This document shows, one piece after another, positions 16,061-24,038 of a DNA stretch of 64,000 nucleotides. Within the stretch, counting starts at the first letter, position 1, and every line of letters starts with the position of its first letter. Where the stretch lies: positions 62,001 to 126,000 of the forward strand of contig JACTNA010000018.1 in assembly GCA_014584315.1 (NCBI GenBank), written 5' to 3'. The position numbers and the translations under genes were made by a program. The notes beneath the pieces were generated by a model. That model had not been told where the DNA came from. It saw only the letters and a list, made by a program, of their open reading frames with translations, and did not search any database. This DNA comes from Planctomycetota bacterium (GTDB lineage: Bacteria; Planctomycetota; Phycisphaerae; Phycisphaerales; UBA1924).

Positions 16061-18979
16061 ATGACCGGATCGACCACCCCCGACGCCAAGCCCGGCTATC
16101 GCCAGACGCTCAACCTGCCGCAGACCGCCTTCCCCATGAAGGCGAACCTCGTGCAGAACGAGCCGGAGTCCATCAAGCGGTGGGCGGCGATGGGGCTGTA
16201 TCGGCGCCTGCGCGAGCGGGCCGCCGCCGAGGGACGCCCCCGCTGGCATTTCCACGACGGCCCGCCGTACGCCAACGGCTCCCTGCACCTCGGCCACATC
16301 CTCAACAAGTCGCTCAAGGACTTTGTCGTGCGGTCTCGCTCGATGATGGGGCTGGACGTGCCGTACGTCCCCGGATGGGACTGCCACGGGCTGCCGATCG
16401 AGCACCAGGTGATGACCAACCTCGTCGAGAGCGGCAAGGCGGCGAAACTCGCCGAACTCGACGACGACCGGCGCAAGATCGCCGTGCGCCGCGATTGCCG
16501 GGCGCACGCCGAGAAGTTCATCAAACTCCAGTCCGGCCAGATGGTGCGCTTGCTCACGCTCGCCGACTACGAGCGCCCGTACCTGACGATGGACCCCGCC
16601 TTCGAGGGAGCAACGCTCGAAGTGCTGGCGGACCTCGTCGAGCAGGGGCTGGTGTACCGTGCGCTCAAGCCGGTGCACTGGAGCATCGCCAACGAGACCG
16701 CGCTGGCCGAGGCGGAACTCGAGTACGAGGACCGCGAGGACCCGTCGATCTACGTCGATTTCCCGGCCGACGACCCCGCGGCGGTGCTGCGGGCCTTCGG
16801 CGTGTCGTCGCAGCCCCCCCCCGCGGTCGGGTTCATGATCTGGACGACGACGCCCTGGACGCTCCCGGCCAACCTCGCCATCGCCGTGCATCCGCGCTTC
16901 GAGTACGCGCTCGTCGAGGTGGACGGCCGGGCAACGGTCATCGCGGCCGCGCTCGTCGAGCGGGTGACAAAGGCCGCGAAGGCGAAGAGCGTGCGGACGC
17001 TGGGCACGACGACCGGCGACCGCCTGCTCGGCCTGCGCTACACGCACCCGCTCGTGCGGGATACCGGTGGCACAGGCGTCCCGCCTGTGCCCGCCCGGTT
17101 CACCATCGTCGCCGCCGAGTACGTCACGCTCGAAGACGGCACGGGCCTCGTCCACACCGCCCCCGGGCACGGCGCGGAGGACTTCGCCACCGGCAGGCGC
17201 GAGGGGCTGCCTGTCTACTGCCCGGTGCGCCACGACGGCACATACGACGACACCGTCCCCGAGTGGCTGCGCGGCGTGGACATCTGGAAAGCCAACGACC
17301 TCATCACCGCGAATCTGCGCACACACGCGCACCTGTTCCACGTGGAACGCATCACCCACTCCTACCCGCACGACTGGCGGAGCAAGACGCCCGTCATCTT
17401 CCGGTGCACGGAGCAATGGTTCGTCGGCGTGGATGCGCCGACGCGCCGCGACGGCAGGACGCTGCGCGACCTCGCGCTGGACGCCACGGGCGAGGCGGTC
17501 GCATTCGTCCCCGAGTGGGGCCGAAACCGCATGCGCGGGATGCTCGAGTCGCGCCCCGACTGGTGCATCAGCCGCCAGCGTTCGTGGGGCCTGCCGATCC
17601 CCGCGTTCTTCCTCTCGGACGGCACGACGCTCCTGACGCCCGCGAGCGTGCGCGCGGTGGCGAGGCTCGTCCGCGAGAAGGGGAGCGACGCGTGGTTCAC
17701 CAGCGGGCCGGAGGACCTGCTGCGCCACTACGACGCCGCGGGCGACCCGGACGCGCCCGAGAGCGTCCGGCGCGATCCGTCGCTCCTGCGCTCGGCCCGC
17801 AAGGGACCGGACATCCTGGACGTGTGGTTCGAGTCCGGCTCCACGTGGAACGGCGTGATGCGCGAGCGCGAGGGGCGCGACGCCGTGCCGGTCGAGTTGT
17901 ACCTGGAAGGCTCCGACCAGCACCGCGGGTGGTTCCAGTCGTCGCTGCTGGCCGCGCTCGGCGCGACGGGGCGCCCGCCGTACAAGGCGATCCTGACTCA
18001 CGGGTTCATGGTGGACAAGGACGGGCGGAAACTCAGCAAGAGCAAGGGGCACAGCGTCGAGGACCTGTTCAAGTTGTTCGGCGCGGATGTCGTGCGGTGG
18101 TGGGCGTCGTCGCTGGCGTACGAGCAGGACATGAAGACGGACGACGAGTTCTTCCGCCTCGCGGGCGAGAGTTACCGCAAGGTGCGCAACACCATCCGGT
18201 TCATGCTGAGCAACCTCTACGACTACACCCCCGGCGCAGCGCCGCCCCCGAAGCCCGCTCCGCTCAGCCTCGACGCGTGGGCACTCGCCGAATACGGCGG
18301 ACTTGAGCGGCGCGTCATCGCGGCCTACGAGCGGTACGACTTCCGCGCGGCGCACCTGGCGATCTACGATTTCTGCAACGACGCGATGAGCGCGGTCTAC
18401 CTCGCCGCCGTCAAGGACCGGCTCTACTGCGACCGCCCGGACTCGCCGCGCCGACGCGCAACGCAGGCCGCGCTGTGGCGCATCACCGACGGCCTGTGCC
18501 GGCTCGTCGCGCCGATCCTCTGCCACACCGCGGACGAGGCGTGGCGCGCGCTGCACGGCGCGGGCGCCGACGACGCGGACTCGTGCGTTCACCTGCAGAC
18601 CTTCGCCGGCGGGGCGCACGCCGGAGCGGCGCCCGCCGAATGCGATCCGCGCTGGGCGGCGGCGATGGCGGCACGCGATGCTGCGCTGGCGGCGATCGAG
18701 CGGGCGAAAGCCGACCTGAACGTCGAGAACCCGCTCGACGCGGGCGTCACGCTGCCTGACACCGACGGCGCGCTCGCGGCATTCGACCCCCGCGACCTCG
18801 CGGACCTGCTCGGCGTGAGCCGGGTGAGGCTCGACCCCAGGGCCTCGACGCCGACCGTGCAGGACCTGCGGTCCGAGCCGCGGTGCGAGCGGTCGTGGAA
18901 ACGCGACGGCACCGTCCGCCAACGCAGCGACGGCGGGATGCTCTCCGATCGCGACGCGGAGGCGGTGGGGGTGTCTTGA
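16061..18979 (+). CDS. ileS: Isoleucyl-tRNA synthetase
   Basis: A 972-residue class I aminoacyl-tRNA synthetase. Visible features: N-terminal TLNLPQTAFPMKANL, the HIGH box in NGSLHLGHILNK (about residue 68), PGWDCHGLPIE, the CP1 editing domain (WTTTPWTLPANLAIAV, GTGLVHTAPGHGAEDF), GSDQHRGWFQSSL and the KMSKS loop in DGRKLSKSKGH. Two oddities: residues 334-346 (DTGGTGVPPVPAR) come from an interspersed palindromic repeat inserted in frame in the editing domain; and the C-terminal zinc finger is degenerate (RCERSW with no second Cys pair). Start ATG 16061 fits the family N-terminus. Confidence 0.96.
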   Translation: MTGSTTPDAKPGYRQTLNLPQTAFPMKANLVQNEPESIKRWAAMGLYRRLRERAAAEGRPRWHFHDGPPYANGSLHLGHILNKSLKDFVVRSRSMMGLDVPYVPGWDCHGLPIEHQVMTNLVESGKAAKLAELDDDRRKIAVRRDCRAHAEKFIKLQSGQMVRLLTLADYERPYLTMDPAFEGATLEVLADLVEQGLVYRALKPVHWSIANETALAEAELEYEDREDPSIYVDFPADDPAAVLRAFGVSSQPPPAVGFMIWTTTPWTLPANLAIAVHPRFEYALVEVDGRATVIAAALVERVTKAAKAKSVRTLGTTTGDRLLGLRYTHPLVRDTGGTGVPPVPARFTIVAAEYVTLEDGTGLVHTAPGHGAEDFATGRREGLPVYCPVRHDGTYDDTVPEWLRGVDIWKANDLITANLRTHAHLFHVERITHSYPHDWRSKTPVIFRCTEQWFVGVDAPTRRDGRTLRDLALDATGEAVAFVPEWGRNRMRGMLESRPDWCISRQRSWGLPIPAFFLSDGTTLLTPASVRAVARLVREKGSDAWFTSGPEDLLRHYDAAGDPDAPESVRRDPSLLRSARKGPDILDVWFESGSTWNGVMREREGRDAVPVELYLEGSDQHRGWFQSSLLAALGATGRPPYKAILTHGFMVDKDGRKLSKSKGHSVEDLFKLFGADVVRWWASSLAYEQDMKTDDEFFRLAGESYRKVRNTIRFMLSNLYDYTPGAAPPPKPAPLSLDAWALAEYGGLERRVIAAYERYDFRAAHLAIYDFCNDAMSAVYLAAVKDRLYCDRPDSPRRRATQAALWRITDGLCRLVAPILCHTADEAWRALHGAGADDADSCVHLQTFAGGAHAGAAPAECDPRWAAAMAARDAALAAIERAKADLNVENPLDAGVTLPDTDGALAAFDPRDLADLLGVSRVRLDPRASTPTVQDLRSEPRCERSWKRDGTVRQRSDGGMLSDRDAEAVGVS
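17065..17090. repeat. Interspersed palindromic repeat inside ileS
   Basis: The core CACAGGC-GTCCC-GCCTGTG (17071-17089) is a 7-bp stem with a 5-nt loop, preceded by GGTGG. It is read in frame as GGTGVPPVP within the editing domain of IleRS. An inverted near-identical copy lies at 19077-19100. Confidence 0.85.
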
Positions 18980-18993
18980 TGCCCGTCGCTCAG

Positions 18994-19020
18994 GACCGCT
19001 CCCTCACGGTCGCGGCTCGT
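18994..19020. repeat. Interspersed repeat of the GCTCCCTCACGGTCGCGG type
   Basis: The stretch at 18994-19020 just after ileS contains GCTCCCTCACGGTCGCGG, and partly repeats itself downstream (GGCTCGTGGCG occurs twice, near 19014 and 19038). I recall this sequence, whose reverse frame reads TSRDREGA, as a dispersed repeat in planctomycete and related genomes. Confidence 0.5.
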
Positions 19021-19076
19021 GGCGAGCGTGGGGGCACGGCTCGTGGCGTGGTCCGATAGTGCTCGAGCGTGACGTG

Positions 19077-19100
19077 TACAGGCGGGACGCCTGTGGCACC
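19077..19100. repeat. Inverted copy of the palindromic repeat found in ileS
   Basis: ACAGGC-GGGAC-GCCTGT (19078-19094) followed by GGCACC is close to the reverse complement of the ileS copy at 17065-17090. It lies in the 213-nt spacer between ileS and the histidine kinase gene, which holds no gene. Confidence 0.85.
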
Positions 19101-19192
19101 GGGTTGCGGCGGCGCAACGGGTTTGCGGGGCGGGTTCGTGATGACGTGGCGGATCGGCAACGCGGGGCTTGAGGCGCGGCGTCGGCGTGTCG

Positions 19193-20065
19193 ATGAAACG
19201 CCGCATGGAGACGAACTCTTTCGAATCCGGGCCTGAACGCCCCCGCCCCGAGCGATCGCCCGGGCCCGCCTCGCACGCCGAAGGGACAAAGTTCCGGCGC
19301 GCGGACCCCGAGGACTCCCCGCCGGTGGTCGAGCGGCTCGAGACCCTCGCGCACGAACTGGGCAACCTCCTCGACGGGTCGATGCGCACGCTCCTGCAGG
19401 CCGAACGATCGCTCGGCGACGCCGAGGGGGGAGCGGTCGATGATGCGCGCAAGCGGCTCGACACGGTGCGGGGTTCGCTCGAACGGATGGCGGACCTCGT
19501 CCACGCGGCGATGCGGGGCACGCCGGGGCTGATCGGCTCGCGCACCTTCGGCCCCGGGAGGCCCGTCACGCTCGCCGAGGCGATCCGTCACGCGGCCGAC
19601 GTCGTGCGCCCGGACTCGGACGACCTCGGCATCACGATCGACCTGCGGCTTGACGCGGGCGCGGAGACCGCCGGCTCCGGGCCGGTGTACCCGATCGTGC
19701 TCAACGGGCTGCGCAACGCGGTCGAGGCGATCGCCTCGTGCAGGCCCAGCGCGGAGGGAAAGCCGGGCGGGTGCATCGAGGTCCACGCCTCGGTCAGCCC
19801 GGCGGGGCGCGCGTGCGTGCTGATCCTCGACGACGGGCCGGGACTGCCCACAAACAACGGCGAGGGACTGTTCCGCCACGGCTTCACGACCAAGCCCGGC
19901 GGTCGCGGCATCGGGCTGTCGCTCTGCCGAAGCGTCGTGCGCGAACTGCCCGACGGCACGATCGAGCTGCGCCCGCGGACCGACCCGGCCGACCCGGCAC
20001 GCCCGGGGGCCGCGCTGGAGGTGCGGTGGATCGTGCGTGCGGAGGACAGGAGGCGGGCGGGCTGA
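19193..20065 (+). CDS. Soluble sensor histidine kinase
   Basis: A 290-residue kinase with no membrane span and no recognisable sensor domain. The dimerisation/H-box is RLETLAHELGNLLDGSMRTL (phospho-His in AHELGN), resembling the FlrB/AtoS group. The ATPase domain shows the N-box (LNGLRNAVEAIASC), G1 (LDDGPGLP), and G2 (GGRGIGLSLCRSVV). It lies 79 nt before an NtrC-type response regulator, the expected partner. ATG 19193 was chosen; ATG 19205 is an alternative and an ATG at 19169 is less likely. With fliM in the window, a flagellar role like FlrB/FlrC is possible but not shown. Confidence 0.88.
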   Translation: MKRRMETNSFESGPERPRPERSPGPASHAEGTKFRRADPEDSPPVVERLETLAHELGNLLDGSMRTLLQAERSLGDAEGGAVDDARKRLDTVRGSLERMADLVHAAMRGTPGLIGSRTFGPGRPVTLAEAIRHAADVVRPDSDDLGITIDLRLDAGAETAGSGPVYPIVLNGLRNAVEAIASCRPSAEGKPGGCIEVHASVSPAGRACVLILDDGPGLPTNNGEGLFRHGFTTKPGGRGIGLSLCRSVVRELPDGTIELRPRTDPADPARPGAALEVRWIVRAEDRRRAG

Positions 20066-20109
20066 TGGGCAAGGCGTCCGACGAAGGTGCGGCGCGTGGA
20101 GCGACTCGT

Positions 20110-20145
20110 GCGGAAGGAGCCGCCACGGAGCGGCGGGGCACCCGG
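20110..20145. repeat. Interspersed repeat with GCCGCC/GGCGGC stem, copy 1
   Basis: GCGGAAGGAGCCGCCACG, then GAGCGGCGGGGCACCCGG, lies immediately before the response-regulator start. A near-identical element lies at 40994-41029 just before yebC. The sequence can fold around GCCGCC/GGCGGC. Confidence 0.7.
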
Positions 20146-21584
20146 TGAGCGAACAGCGTTCGGCGCGCGTGTTGATCGTTGACGACGACCCGATCGTCGC
20201 GGAGTCGCTCGCCGAGTTCATGCGCGGCGAGGGGCTCGGAGCGGCGACGGCGTTCAACGGCGTCGAGGCGCTGGCCTCGCTCGAGGCGGCCGAGGCCGAA
20301 GGGGACGCCTTCCGCGTCGTCGTCTGCGACGTCTCGCTGCCGGGGATGAGCGGGATCGAACTGCTGCGGAGGATCGTCCGTGAGCGGCCCGGCACGGCCG
20401 TCGTCATGCTGACGGGATACGCCAACGTCGAAACGGCGGTCGAGGCGCTGCGCGTCGGCGCGGTGGACTACCTGACCAAGCCGGTCGTGGACGAGGAACT
20501 CCGCGTCGCGCTTGAGCGGGCGTTGCGCCAGCAGGCGCTCATGGCCGAGAACCAGCGCCTGCGGCGCCAGCTCGACGGCCGCTACAGCCTCGACGGGATC
20601 ATCGGCGGCGACCACCGGATGCGTCGCATCTTCGAGCTGGTCGAGGCCGTCGCCCCGACACGCACCACCGTGCTGATGACCGGCGAGAGCGGCACGGGCA
20701 AGAGCCTGATCGCGCACGCGATCCACCACCGCTCCCCGCGCCGCGACGCCCCGTTCGTCGAGCTCTCCTGCGGCTCGATCCCCGAAACACTCCTGGAGAG
20801 CGAACTCTTCGGGCACGTGAAGGGAGCCTTTACCGGCGCGCACGCCGACAAGGCGGGCCGGTTCCTCGCGGCCGACGGCGGGACCATCTTCCTCGACGAG
20901 ATCAACAGCGCCAGCCCGGGCATGCAGTTGAAACTGCTCCGCGTGCTGCAAGAGCGGCGCTTCGAGCCGGTCGGCTCGACCAAAACGGTCGAGGTGGACG
21001 CGAGGGTCGTGCTCGCCAGCAACCAGCCCCTCGAGGAACTGGTGGCGCGGGGGCAGTTCCGCCAGGACCTCTACTACCGGATCAACGTCGTGAAGATCGA
21101 ACTCCCCCCGCTGCGCGAACGCGTCGGCGACGTGCCCATGCTCGCCGAAAAGTTCCTCGAACGCTACGCCGCCGAGGCGGGGCGGCAGATCGCCGGCATC
21201 AGCGCCGAGGCCATGGACGCCCTGCGACGCTACCCCTTCCCCGGCAACGTGCGCGAACTCGAGAACGTGATCCAGCGCGCGGTCGTGCTCACCAAGGGGC
21301 AGACCATCCGGCTCGAGGATCTGCCGCCGCACGTCACCGGCGAGGCGGACGCGGGCGTGCTGGCGCGGCTGGCGACGGGCGCGGGGGGGGGCGACGAGGG
21401 CGAGTGGAGGCCCATGGCGCTCGAGGACGCGCTGCGCGAGCCTGAGCGTCGGATCATTCTGCGCGCCCTCGAGGCGAACAACTGGAACCGGCAGAAGACC
21501 GCGGACGACCTGCGGATCAACCGCACCACGCTCTACAAGAAGATGAAGGCGCTCGGGATCGAGGCGGGCGAAGAGGCCGCGTGA
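20145..21584 (+). CDS. NtrC-family sigma-54-dependent response regulator
   Basis: A 479-residue three-domain activator. Receiver: VLIVDDDP, phosphoacceptor Asp in VVCDVSLPGMSG, Thr in VMLTGYA, Lys in YLTKPV. AAA+ domain: GESGTGKS (Walker A), ELFGHVKGAFTGAH with the GAFTGA loop that contacts sigma-54, GGTIFLDEIN (Walker B) and YYRINVVKIELPPLRER. A Fis-type helix-turn-helix closes the protein (ALEANNWNRQKTADDL, INRTTLYKKMKALGI). GTG 20145 begins SEQRSARVLIVDDD. It should act with the upstream kinase on sigma-54 promoters; I found no clear -24/-12 site in the window. Confidence 0.95.
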   Translation: MSEQRSARVLIVDDDPIVAESLAEFMRGEGLGAATAFNGVEALASLEAAEAEGDAFRVVVCDVSLPGMSGIELLRRIVRERPGTAVVMLTGYANVETAVEALRVGAVDYLTKPVVDEELRVALERALRQQALMAENQRLRRQLDGRYSLDGIIGGDHRMRRIFELVEAVAPTRTTVLMTGESGTGKSLIAHAIHHRSPRRDAPFVELSCGSIPETLLESELFGHVKGAFTGAHADKAGRFLAADGGTIFLDEINSASPGMQLKLLRVLQERRFEPVGSTKTVEVDARVVLASNQPLEELVARGQFRQDLYYRINVVKIELPPLRERVGDVPMLAEKFLERYAAEAGRQIAGISAEAMDALRRYPFPGNVRELENVIQRAVVLTKGQTIRLEDLPPHVTGEADAGVLARLATGAGGGDEGEWRPMALEDALREPERRIILRALEANNWNRQKTADDLRINRTTLYKKMKALGIEAGEEAA

Positions 21585-21629
21585 GCGGGAGGGCGACGGC
21601 AGCCGGCCCAGAACCGGGAGGACGCCCGA

Positions 21630-23846
21630 TCAGTCCGGGATGGCATCCGCGGTGACGTTCTGGATCGCCCAGGCGGGGTTGTCCGTGCTGAAACGGAGTC
21701 GGATCAGGTCGTTGGTGGTGGAGTCCACGCCGAAGACGTTGAGTTGCCCGCCTTCGAGGTCTGTGACGCGGCTGGTGAGTTGCGAGTTGGGCCGCGGCTG
21801 CTCGGCGGGCAGGCCCGAGGTCATGTCGGCGGTCTGCCAGGTCTCGCCGTTCTGTTCAAGTTCCGGCGACCACCAGTAGATGACGAGTTCGCCGTTCGTG
21901 TCCAGTCCGGCGACGTTCAGGCCGCCCCACGGCGCGACGTAACTGGTGACGGTCCCGCCCGCGAGCGTCGGGCCGCCGGCGATGTCGGTGAGGTTGCTGG
22001 TCTCCCATTCGCCGACGAACACCGGGACCCACCACGTCACGACGAGTTGCCCCGATTCGTTGAGGCCCGCGATGTTGATGCCGTCCCACGAGGTGAGGTA
22101 GGCGGTCAGTCCCCCCGAGATGGGCGGAGCGCCGGTGATGGTGCTGAGGTTGTTGGCGTACCAGACCAGGCCGCCGTCGCCGGACCAGACCGACCAGATG
22201 TTGCCGACCGCGTCGAGGCCCGCGATGTTCAGGCCGTTCCAGGACGTGACGTAGGAAATGAGCGGGCCGACGATCGCGGGCATCGGGATGTTCTTGGGCG
22301 AGAGTTGCGTGGTCACGAGGTTCTCGAACGACCAGACCTCGTTGCCCTGGGCGTTCTGGCCCATGTTCTTGTAGAGCACCATGTTGCCGCCGGTGTCGAT
22401 GCCGGCGACGAAGACACGCCCGTCGAGATCGGCGAAGACGGTCAGGTCGCCGGGGATGCGCGTCGCGGGCGAGAGTTCCTGCGTCAGGTTGCGGGCGGTC
22501 CACTCGTTGGCTTCGTTGCGCGTGTAGACGTACACCCCTTGCGGCGTCGACGTCGCGGCGAACAAACGCTCAGAGATCGGATCGACCCACGCCTCGACGT
22601 CCGCGGTCGCGGTCGGCGTCGGTCCGTCGGCGCGCGCGATCAGGTCGACGACGCGCCACTCGCCGTCCGGCCGCAGGTCGTAGGCGATCGGGTCGCCGTC
22701 GGCGTTGAGGACCCCGAGGGCGATGAGCGAGTCGAGCGGGGGGAGCGGGTCGGCGACGATGCGCGTGCCGACGCCGAGCAACTTGCGGAAGTCGCCGCTC
22801 TGGAAAATGACGTCGGTGGCGAGGAGGGTCGAGCCGTTGTCCGAGATGATGAACTGGTATACGTCGCCGTCGGCGAGCGTCAGGCGGAGCGTGCTGCCGG
22901 AGACCGTCCATGCGCCGGTGAAGGCCGGGTCGGCGCCGCCGGCGTCGAAATCCCGCAGGTCCACGGCGGTGAACGAGCCGTCCTGTTCGAGCGTGAGCGC
23001 GAAGTCGTCCGGCTCGGCGTCGAGTCCGTCGTCGTCGACATCGGAGAAGACGAGGCGGTAGACGCCCGCCACGCCCGCCGCCGTCGGCGAGGGCGCGCCC
23101 CGGACGCCGATGCCGATGGCGATGTCGCCGTCCGCGGCGTCGGCGTCGGACCAGATGATGACGGACCCGTCCGCGCTCATGTAGAGCACGGAATCCTCCG
23201 CCCCACGCACGAGGTTGAACCGGCCCATCGCGCCCGTGCTGACGATGGCGTGCGACTCGGCGATGGGCGTCGTGCCGGGAGAACCGGTGAGCGTGACGAC
23301 GATCGCGCCCGGCCCGATGCTCGCCGTGCCGCCGTGGACGAAGGCACGCTCCGCGGCGAAGTTCACCGTGAGCGACTGGAAGAACCACGAGCCGGCGATG
23401 TCCGCTGTCGTCGCGGACTCCGGGCGCTGCACAGCGAAGGTGAGTTCGGTGCGCGCATTGCCGGAGTCGTGCCCGAAAAACCACCCGACGGGGTAGCCGT
23501 TCTCTTCCAGGAACCGTGCGCCGGTCTGATCGTCGTACGGCGTGAATCCCTCGACGAACCCGACCTGGATGCCGCCGTTGGGCCGGTTCGTCACCGAGGC
23601 AAAGTCGATGGGGACGGCGGGCAGCGGGCCTGCCTCACCGGAGTCGAAGCGGCTCCCCGTGAGCGAGCCGTCCTCCTGCATCACCGCTTCGCCGAAGTAC
23701 ACCGTCGGCTCGCCCTCCATGTACAGCCCCACGCCCGCCAGGTCCCACGGGGCGGCGAGCACCACCCGCTGCTCGAGTGCCTCGACGAACGAACGCGACT
23801 CCGCGGGGCGGGCGCACGACCGGCGGGCAGACGGCGGGTTGGACAT
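21630..23846 (-). CDS. Planctomycete surface protein with LEPR-type export motif
   Basis: A 738-residue exported protein. The N-terminus has a basic stretch followed by VEALEQRVVLAAPW, a variant of the planctomycete LEPRxLLSA motif, which replaces a classic signal peptide and marks cell-surface proteins. Residues about 35-350 form beta-rich domains with Asp-rich loops (FSDVDDDGLDAEPDDF, SDADAADGDIAIG). The C-terminal half repeats a unit ending in GLNIAGLD or GLNVAGLD (YVTSWNGLNIAGLDAVGNI, YLTSWDGINIAGLNESGQL, YVAPWGGLNVAGLDTNGEL), suggesting a beta-propeller. It starts at an ATG with GAGGGAG in front and has a recognisable promoter. Ligand unknown. Confidence 0.88.
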   Translation of the reverse strand: MSNPPSARRSCARPAESRSFVEALEQRVVLAAPWDLAGVGLYMEGEPTVYFGEAVMQEDGSLTGSRFDSGEAGPLPAVPIDFASVTNRPNGGIQVGFVEGFTPYDDQTGARFLEENGYPVGWFFGHDSGNARTELTFAVQRPESATTADIAGSWFFQSLTVNFAAERAFVHGGTASIGPGAIVVTLTGSPGTTPIAESHAIVSTGAMGRFNLVRGAEDSVLYMSADGSVIIWSDADAADGDIAIGIGVRGAPSPTAAGVAGVYRLVFSDVDDDGLDAEPDDFALTLEQDGSFTAVDLRDFDAGGADPAFTGAWTVSGSTLRLTLADGDVYQFIISDNGSTLLATDVIFQSGDFRKLLGVGTRIVADPLPPLDSLIALGVLNADGDPIAYDLRPDGEWRVVDLIARADGPTPTATADVEAWVDPISERLFAATSTPQGVYVYTRNEANEWTARNLTQELSPATRIPGDLTVFADLDGRVFVAGIDTGGNMVLYKNMGQNAQGNEVWSFENLVTTQLSPKNIPMPAIVGPLISYVTSWNGLNIAGLDAVGNIWSVWSGDGGLVWYANNLSTITGAPPISGGLTAYLTSWDGINIAGLNESGQLVVTWWVPVFVGEWETSNLTDIAGGPTLAGGTVTSYVAPWGGLNVAGLDTNGELVIYWWSPELEQNGETWQTADMTSGLPAEQPRPNSQLTSRVTDLEGGQLNVFGVDSTTNDLIRLRFSTDNPAWAIQNVTADAIPD

Positions 23847-23937
23847 CGCTGGACTCCCTCAGGGGTTGTTCGCGGCCCGGGGCTGGGCGCGGGCGTCGGG
23901 GCCTCTCGCGGCTGGCGCGGACCCCACGCACACCATG

Positions 23938-23967
23938 AGTGTACCGCAGAATCAGGCCCGACGCCAA
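23938..23967 (-). promoter_or_regulatory. Sigma-70-type promoter for the surface protein gene
   Basis: On the minus strand, TTGGCG (plus 23962-23967) and TACACT (plus 23938-23943) are separated by 18 nt, about 90 nt before the ATG at 23846. Confidence 0.55.
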
Positions 23968-23983
23968 GGAGCGCCCGCCCCTT

Positions 23984-24013
23984 CGAAAACGGGGCGGGCT
24001 TGCGGCCCGCCCC
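23984..24013 (-). terminator. Rho-independent terminator after the tricorn gene
   Basis: On the minus strand, GGGGCGGGC-CGCAA-GCCCGCCCC (plus 23991-24013) is followed by GTTTTCG. It begins about 25 nt after the stop of the tricorn protease gene. Confidence 0.75.
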
Positions 24014-24038
24014 GATGGGGTCGAATGTCCCGCTCGGG

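Noticed and set aside
15998..18922. A long minus-strand open frame opposite ileS
   Set aside because: The plus strand encodes a full IleRS with HIGH and KMSKS motifs; the antisense product is Arg/Val-rich with no recognisable domain.
20065..20148. A 27-codon peptide between the kinase and regulator genes
   Set aside because: It starts at an overlapping ATG but has no conserved pattern, and its end consists of the interspersed repeat.
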